Shown piece by piece: positions 6,222-7,113 of a stretch of DNA of 7,113 bases. Where the stretch lies: positions 1 to 7,113 of the forward strand of contig CAZYWA010000425.1 of assembly GCA_964650975.1 (NCBI GenBank), given 5' to 3'. The position numbers were made by a program, and so were the translations under genes. Each line of letters starts with the position of its first letter. Positions within the stretch are counted from its first letter, which is position 1. The stretch is from CAZYWA01 sp964650975 [NCBI: uncultured bacterium] (GTDB lineage: Bacteria > JADJOY01). A model generated the notes under the pieces. The model was not told the DNA's origin and ran no database searches. It worked only from the letters and a program-made list of their open reading frames with translations.

Positions 6222-6224
6222 GCG
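5175..6224 (+). repeat. Seven tandem 150-bp coding repeats, second propeller
   Basis: Calcium-loop Asp codons fall at 5175, 5325, 5475, 5625, 5775, 5925 and 6075, again an exact 150-bp period. The register is shifted by nine bases relative to the first array. The last unit is cut short by the C-terminal tail and has DVNGDGRLD as its loop, with Asn in place of the second Asp. Confidence 0.88.
6162..6218 (+). other. C-terminal DGFESG...AWS..TVP tail motif
   Basis: The last 19 residues of the propeller protein (LFADGFESGTTAAWSLTVP) follow the final blade directly. From memory, very similar short tails end many otherwise unrelated secreted proteins of environmental bacteria, and the same words also open a concanavalin-like domain. 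It could be a sorting or secretion signal, or a domain remnant. Neither role is shown by the sequence itself. Confidence 0.55.
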
Positions 6225-6258
6225 GAACACCAACCTGCTGGTCGAAGAGACACAGGAT

Positions 6259-6263
6259 AGGAG
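6259..6263 (+). promoter_or_regulatory. Ribosome-binding site for the 218-aa secreted protein
   Basis: AGGAG sits six bases before the ATG at 6270. It supports independent translation of this gene and argues against a simple sequencing-error frameshift joining it to the propeller gene. Confidence 0.75.
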
Positions 6264-6269
6264 AGTGGG

Positions 6270-6926
6270 ATGAAACTCACGATCGGGATCGAGAACGGAG
6301 CCGGGAAGGGTGTTCGCCTCGCCGCGTCGCTGGCCGCGGCAGCGCTGCTGGCCGCGCGTTCCGCGCACGCCGGGACACTCGCGGTCACGCCGGCCGCGGC
6401 GATGAACGGCACCACCGAGGGCCTCGAGGCGACGATCACCGACACCTCGTCGCTCTACGTCGAGGACGACACGCCCAACGCCGAGAGCCACTATCACGGC
6501 AAGTTCTACTTCAACCCGCATACCTTCGATCCCGGCGAGGCGCAGCAGCACTTCCGCACCCGGATCTTCATCGGCTTCGGCAACACCCCCTCGCAGCGCC
6601 GTCTGTTCGCGATCGTGCTCAAGCGTCAGGGCGGGGCCTACTCGCTGGAAGGGCGTGTCCGGCAGGACGACAACGACCAGAACGACACCGGGTTTTTCCC
6701 GATCTCGAGCGGTCCGCACCTGGTCGAGTGGGACTGGACTCGCTCGAGCTCCGCGAGCGTCGGCGACGGCGTGTTCCAGTTCTACATCGACGGCGCCCTG
6801 CAGAAGACGCTCAACGGCAATCTCAACAACCTGAGCGGCGTCGACTCGGTGCGCATGGGTGCCCTGTCGGTCAAGACCGGCGCCAGCGGCGGGATGTACT
6901 GGGACGAGTTCGCCTCGACCCGCTGA
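6270..6926 (+). CDS. Secreted concanavalin/LamG-like domain protein, 218 aa
   Basis: The biochemical function is unknown; it may bind carbohydrate or act as a surface module. Residues 1-34 form a signal peptide (hydrophobic LAASLAAAALLAA, cleavage after AHA). The mature chain starts GTLAVTPAAAMNGTTEGLEATI and continues SLYVEDDTPNAESHYHGKFYF, then a series of beta-strand-like segments (RTRIFIGFG, RRLFAIVLKR, SLEGRVRQDD, HLVEWDWTRSS, FQFYIDGALQKTLNG, SVRMGALSV) and ends GMYWDEFASTR. This strand pattern, with the F-x-x-Y-I-D-G segment near the end, is that of a jelly-roll LamG/concanavalin-type domain. From memory, related domains usually come directly after a DGFESG...WS segment inside one larger protein. 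Here that segment ends the upstream gene instead. The gene lies 48 bases downstream of the propeller gene and has its own strong ribosome-binding site, so it is probably in the same operon. Confidence 0.85.
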   Translation: MKLTIGIENGAGKGVRLAASLAAAALLAARSAHAGTLAVTPAAAMNGTTEGLEATITDTSSLYVEDDTPNAESHYHGKFYFNPHTFDPGEAQQHFRTRIFIGFGNTPSQRRLFAIVLKRQGGAYSLEGRVRQDDNDQNDTGFFPISSGPHLVEWDWTRSSSASVGDGVFQFYIDGALQKTLNGNLNNLSGVDSVRMGALSVKTGASGGMYWDEFASTR

Positions 6927-6931
6927 ATCCG

Positions 6932-6972
6932 GCCGGTACTGCATTTCCGGCGTTCCTCGTGTAAGTACCGGC
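6932..6972. repeat. Nine-base inverted repeat after the secreted operon
   Basis: GCCGGTACT at 6932-6940 and AGTACCGGC at 6964-6972 are perfect complements separated by 23 bases. It begins five bases after the stop at 6926 and ends four bases before the next ATG. It could be a terminator stem (no T-run follows), an operator, or a leader structure controlling the next gene. Confidence 0.4.
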
Positions 6973-6976
6973 GATC

Positions 6977-7113
6977 ATGAAGACGCTCACGGAGTTCTCC
7001 TCGATCCTGCTTCGCCGTGGTCACGAAGTGCGCACCGCCAAGGCCGCTCAGGGCCTCGAAGCGGAGGCGCTCAACGAAGCGGTCGCCGCCGAGCTGTCGC
7101 TGCCGCCGGAGCG
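6977..7113 (+). CDS. Partial hypothetical protein (N-terminal 45 codons)
   Basis: An open frame starts at ATG 6977 (MKTLTEFSSILLRRGHEVRTAK...) and continues to the end of the window without a stop. Third positions are strongly G/C biased, as in the other genes. The visible part is helical, charged and Ala/Glu-rich, without a signal peptide or membrane segment. No clear ribosome-binding site precedes it. Too little is present to assign a family. Confidence 0.5.
   Translation, partial: MKTLTEFSSILLRRGHEVRTAKAAQGLEAEALNEAVAAELSLPPE

Noticed and set aside
3939-6944. A 1001-codon open frame on the minus strand across the propeller gene
   Set aside because: It mirrors the tandem repeats of the + strand gene in a GC-rich sequence where antisense frames stay open. 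The + strand has the signal peptide, ribosome-binding site, calcium loops and sensible codon bias, while the minus product is a low-complexity Arg/Val/Asp chain.
6957-6965. A possible third activator half-site, TCGTGTAAG, also found at 2285-2293
   Set aside because: Only a half-site is present, with no palindrome and no GG-N10-GC promoter downstream, and it overlaps the loop and arm of another inverted repeat. It is probably chance.

Overview
This is a GC-rich bacterial window (strongly G/C-biased third codon positions, frequent GTG starts). All credible genes are on the + strand. Bacterial Ku, sigma-54-type promoters and Sec-exported proteins suggest a Gram-negative soil or environmental lineage such as Myxococcota, another former deltaproteobacterium, or Acidobacteriota. 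The phylum cannot be fixed from sequence alone. I see no tRNA, rRNA, CRISPR array or insertion sequence.

Region A (about 87-2270) is a tightly packed gene cluster: a secreted proline-rich protein, the DNA-end-binding protein Ku, and three small proteins I do not recognise (133, 70 and 72 aa). Two of the joins are GTGA stop/start overlaps, and a third GTGA offers an alternative upstream start for the 70-aa protein, so the genes are probably co-transcribed and partly translationally coupled. No LigD ligase is present in the window.

Region B (2271-3581) is an intergenic control region followed by a soluble orphan sensor histidine kinase. Region C (3582-6926) is a second control region, a 765-aa secreted Ca-binding beta-propeller protein made of 14 repeats, and a 218-aa secreted protein that looks like a concanavalin/LamG-type module. 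A further gene starts at 6977 and runs off the end.

The most interesting structure lies in the two control regions. Both carry the same 27-bp element, which contains the palindrome CTACACG-ATC-CGTGTAG (one base differs between copies). Further downstream each has a nearly identical sigma-54 -24/-12 promoter (CGGCAT[A/G]CGCATTGCT). This is the layout expected of a sigma-54 promoter with an upstream enhancer-binding-protein site. It implies that the kinase and the secreted propeller operon belong to one regulon, whose activator is outside the window.

The propeller protein is also notable. Its repeats are exactly 150 bp long, arranged 7 + 7, with a single 9-bp insertion at the midpoint, which suggests two tandem seven-bladed propellers. 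It ends in a DGFESG...AWS..TVP tail. From memory of this family, that tail normally leads directly into the kind of domain encoded by the next gene, so the pair may be a split or re-assorted surface module.
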